A stretch of 33,450 bases of DNA, taken from positions 1 to 33,450 of the forward strand of contig NZ_JARVKV010000072.1 in assembly GCF_029813835.1 (NCBI RefSeq). Direction: 5' to 3'. Of this stretch, positions 31,328-33,450 are shown piece by piece; position 1 is the first letter of the stretch; the number at the start of each line of letters is the position of its first letter. This DNA comes from Streptomyces sp. DH37. Its GTDB lineage: Bacteria; Actinomycetota; Actinomycetes; Streptomycetales; Streptomycetaceae. The notes beneath the pieces are model-generated. The model saw only the letters and a list, made by a program, of their open reading frames with translations, was not told where the DNA came from and ran no database searches. The position numbers and the translations under genes were made by a program.

Positions 31328-33247
31328 ATGGGCGTACGCAAGGACTTGAAGAGGGCGAGACAGCGCAGCGAACTCGCCGACCGCGTGGTGGTGGAGCTGA
31401 TCCGGGAAAGCGGCGCCGTACGCGAAGCGCGGGCCTCGTGGCGCACTCCGCCGGCCGTCGCCCCCGGCACCACCGCCGACATCCCCTTCACCGCCGCCGA
31501 ACAGGCCCCCGACGCGGTGGTGCTGCGGCGCAGGGAGGGCGACCGGTGGGTCCCGGTCACCGCCGCCGGCTTCGCCCGCGAGGTGACCGCGGTCGCCAAG
31601 GGGCTGATCGCCGCCGGACTCCGGCCCGGCGACCGGGTCGCGCTGATGTCCCGCACCCGCTACGAGTGGGAGCTGTTCGACTTCGCCGTGTGGGCCGCGG
31701 GCGGGCAGACCGTACCGGTCTACGCCACCTCCTCGGCCGAGCAGATCGAGTGGATCCTGCGCGACTCCGGCACCCGCTTCCTCGTCGTCGAGACCGAGGA
31801 GAACGCCGTCACCGCCGCGGCCGCCGCGGTGTCCCTGCCCGAACCGCCGCGCACCTGGCGGATCGACGCCGGAGCCGTCGCCCTCCTGTCCGACCTGGGA
31901 CGGGAGGTGGGCGACGAGGAGGTGGCCGAGCGCCGTGCCGGCCTCACCTCCGACACCGTCGCCACCGTCTGCTACACCTCCGGCACCACCGGCCGCCCCA
32001 AGGGCTGCGTCCTCACCCACGGCAACCTCCAGGCCGAGGCGTACAACACCGTGCAGCTGCTGCACCCGGTGTTCGAGGCGGTCACCGACCGGACGGCGTC
32101 CACCCTGCTGTTCCTGCCGCTGGCCCACATCCTGGGCCGCACCATCCAGATCGCCTGCCTCCAGGCGCGCATCGAACTCGGCCACTGGCCCAGCATCAAA
32201 CCCGACGAACTGCGGCCCGAGCTGAAGAGGTTCCGGCCCACCTTCCTCGTCGGCGTGCCCTACCTCTTCGAGAAGATCCACGACACCGGGCGCGCCACGG
32301 CCGAGAGGATCGGCCGCGGCTCCTCCTTCGACCGGGCCGACCGCATCGCGGTGCGCTACGGGGAGGCCTTCACCGACGGGATCCGGGGCACCGGCCCGGG
32401 TCCCGGCATCAGGCTCTCCCTGGCGCGGGGCCTGTACGACCTGCTCGTCTACCGGCGCGTCCGCAAGGAACTCGGCGGCAGGCTCCACTACGCCATCAGC
32501 GGCGGCTCCCCCCTGGACCGCCGTCTCAACCTCTTCTTCGCCGCCTGCGGCATCCTCGTCTACGAGGGCTACGGCCTCACCGAGACCACCGCCGCCGCCA
32601 CCCTCGTCCCGCCCCTGGACCCGCGCCCGGGAACGGTCGGACAGCCCATCCCCGGCACCGCCGTGCGCATCGCCGACGACGGCGAGGTGCTGATCAGGGG
32701 CGGCATCGTCTTCACCTCCTACTGGAACGACCCGCAGGCCACCGCCCGGGCCCTCGGGGACGGCTGGTTCGCCACCGGCGACCTCGGCAGCCTGGACGAG
32801 GACGGCTACCTCACCATCACCGGCCGCAAGAAGGACATCCTGGTCACCTCCGGCGGCAAGAACGTCTCCCCGAGCGTGCTGGAGGACCGGCTGCGCAGCC
32901 GCCCGCCGATCGGGCAGTGCATGGTCGTCGGCGACAACCGTCCCTACGTCGCGGCCCTGATCACCCTCGAAACCGAGGCCCTGGAGCACTGGCTGTCGGT
33001 GCGCGGGCGCCCCCTCGACACCCCCTTCGCCGAGCTGGAGAACGACCCCGAGCTCCTCGCCGACGTCCAGCGCGCCGTGGACTACGCGAACGAGGCGGTC
33101 TCCCGGGCGGAGTCGATCCGCAGATTCGCGCTGGTGGAGGGGGAGTTCAGCGAGGACAACGGTCTGCTGACCCCGTCGCTGAAGGTCAAGCGCCATGCCG
33201 TGGCCGCCGCCCACGCGGACCGGATCGACGCCCTCTACGAGCGGTGA
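31328..33247 (+). CDS. Long-chain acyl-CoA synthetase (AMP-forming)
   Basis: 639 residues of the FadD15-like group, activating fatty or sterol-side-chain acids to CoA thioesters. Motifs: the P-loop CYTSGTTGRPKG, YEGYGLTETTAAATL, DGWFATGDLGSLDEDGYLTI and the final ITGRKKDILVTSGGKNVSP with the hinge. The N-terminal 30 residues (GVRKDLKRARQRSELADRVV) precede the usual start of the family. ATG 31328 has a GGAG about 7 nt upstream. It is separated from the following oxidoreductase start by 14 bp, indicating an operon. Confidence 0.95.
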   Translation: MGVRKDLKRARQRSELADRVVVELIRESGAVREARASWRTPPAVAPGTTADIPFTAAEQAPDAVVLRRREGDRWVPVTAAGFAREVTAVAKGLIAAGLRPGDRVALMSRTRYEWELFDFAVWAAGGQTVPVYATSSAEQIEWILRDSGTRFLVVETEENAVTAAAAAVSLPEPPRTWRIDAGAVALLSDLGREVGDEEVAERRAGLTSDTVATVCYTSGTTGRPKGCVLTHGNLQAEAYNTVQLLHPVFEAVTDRTASTLLFLPLAHILGRTIQIACLQARIELGHWPSIKPDELRPELKRFRPTFLVGVPYLFEKIHDTGRATAERIGRGSSFDRADRIAVRYGEAFTDGIRGTGPGPGIRLSLARGLYDLLVYRRVRKELGGRLHYAISGGSPLDRRLNLFFAACGILVYEGYGLTETTAAATLVPPLDPRPGTVGQPIPGTAVRIADDGEVLIRGGIVFTSYWNDPQATARALGDGWFATGDLGSLDEDGYLTITGRKKDILVTSGGKNVSPSVLEDRLRSRPPIGQCMVVGDNRPYVAALITLETEALEHWLSVRGRPLDTPFAELENDPELLADVQRAVDYANEAVSRAESIRRFALVEGEFSEDNGLLTPSLKVKRHAVAAAHADRIDALYER

Positions 33248-33261
33248 GGGGGCCCGCCGCC

Positions 33262-33450
33262 ATGAGCGACCACGACCACGAGCGCGACCGCGACCGCGAT
33301 CACGGGCACGAGCGCGACCAGGGGTACGACTACGACGTGATCGTGGTCGGCTCCGGCTTCGGCGGCTCGGTCTCCGCGCTGCGGCTGACCGAGAAGGGCT
33401 ACCGGGTGGGGGTGCTGGAGGCGGGCCGCCGCTTCACCCGCGAGTCGCTG
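33262..33450 (+). CDS. GMC-like FAD oxidoreductase, 5' end only
   Basis: Only 63 codons lie inside the window. A 25-residue Asp/His/Arg-rich start (DHDHERDRDRDHGHERDQGY) precedes YDVIVVGSGFGGSVSALRLT and RVGVLEAGRRF, the FAD-binding G-x-G-x-x-G fold of GMC-type enzymes such as cholesterol oxidase. ATG 33262 follows the synthetase stop by 14 bp with a GAGGGGG site ahead. The charged start is unusual for the family. Steroid or sterol oxidation would suit the SCP2 and acyl-CoA genes nearby, but the substrate cannot be deduced from this portion. Confidence 0.8.
   Translation, partial: MSDHDHERDRDRDHGHERDQGYDYDVIVVGSGFGGSVSALRLTEKGYRVGVLEAGRRFTRESL

Noticed and set aside
29839..31656. 605-residue minus-strand open frame opposite thiolase
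   Set aside because: Low-complexity Gly/Val/Ala shadow; the thiolase motifs on the plus strand are decisive.

Overview
The base composition (very high GC, strong third-position GC bias), the gene families and the frequent leaderless or AGGAG-led starts point to a Streptomyces chromosome or that of a very close actinomycete. There is no tRNA, rRNA, CRISPR array, transposase or phage gene. The window reads as an accessory-rich chromosomal segment in which several small functional islands lie side by side.

Layout. (1) 113-1791: an XRE/DUF5753 regulator with a DUF397 gene and a divergent anti-sigma-like ATPase, the triad of WhiJ/AbaA-type developmental loci. (2) 1888-2874: an NAD-dependent epimerase-like protein, followed by a 533-bp gap (2875-3407) that holds an N-terminal relic of an acyl-CoA synthetase and the promoter region of the next gene. 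(3) 3408-8142: a secreted pectate lyase and a 1201-residue regulator fusing a LacI-type sugar-binding domain, GAF, a degenerate histidine kinase, a degenerate receiver and an intact AraC DNA-binding domain. (4) 8296-9684: a streptogrisin C-like secreted protease with a chitin-binding tail. (5) 9837-11768: a membrane protein with a zinc-finger N-terminus, a long repetitive Pro/Ala/Glu linker and an FtsK-gamma-like winged helix, but no motor. (6) 11960-13689: a LysR regulator divergent from a multiply frameshifted methyltransferase pseudogene. (7) 13749-16674: type I methionine aminopeptidase divergent from a leaderless XRE regulator, two GNAT acetyltransferases and a cupin.

(8) 16727-21452 looks like an oxygen-limitation or dormancy island: a PNPOx-like flavin-binding protein, a DevR/OsdR-type NarL response regulator with no kinase nearby, a CBS-BON protein, a cyclic-nucleotide-binding-fold protein, a DoxX-like membrane protein and a tandem universal stress protein. 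A DevR-like box (GGGAC-N4-GGCCC or GGGAC-N4-GTCCC) recurs upstream of at least four of these genes, so the island probably forms one regulon. (9) 21564-24887: a Tat-exported metallo-beta-lactamase-fold hydrolase divergent from a LysR regulator, a beta-lactamase-fold serine hydrolase without a signal peptide, and a tiny DUF4236-like protein.

(10) 24902-33450 is a fatty-acyl or sterol side-chain degradation cluster: acyl-CoA dehydrogenase, SCP2-like protein, TetR regulator, MaoC-like hydratase, high-molecular-weight FabG-like reductase, thiolase, acyl-CoA synthetase and the start of a GMC-type flavin oxidoreductase. Both divergent promoters of this cluster (26604-26661 and 29786-29859) carry two copies of a TTACTC-N2-GAGTAA-like palindrome exactly 16 bp apart, which makes the TetR protein the likely local repressor. 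Together the enzymes cover activation, dehydrogenation, hydration, oxidation/reduction and thiolysis.
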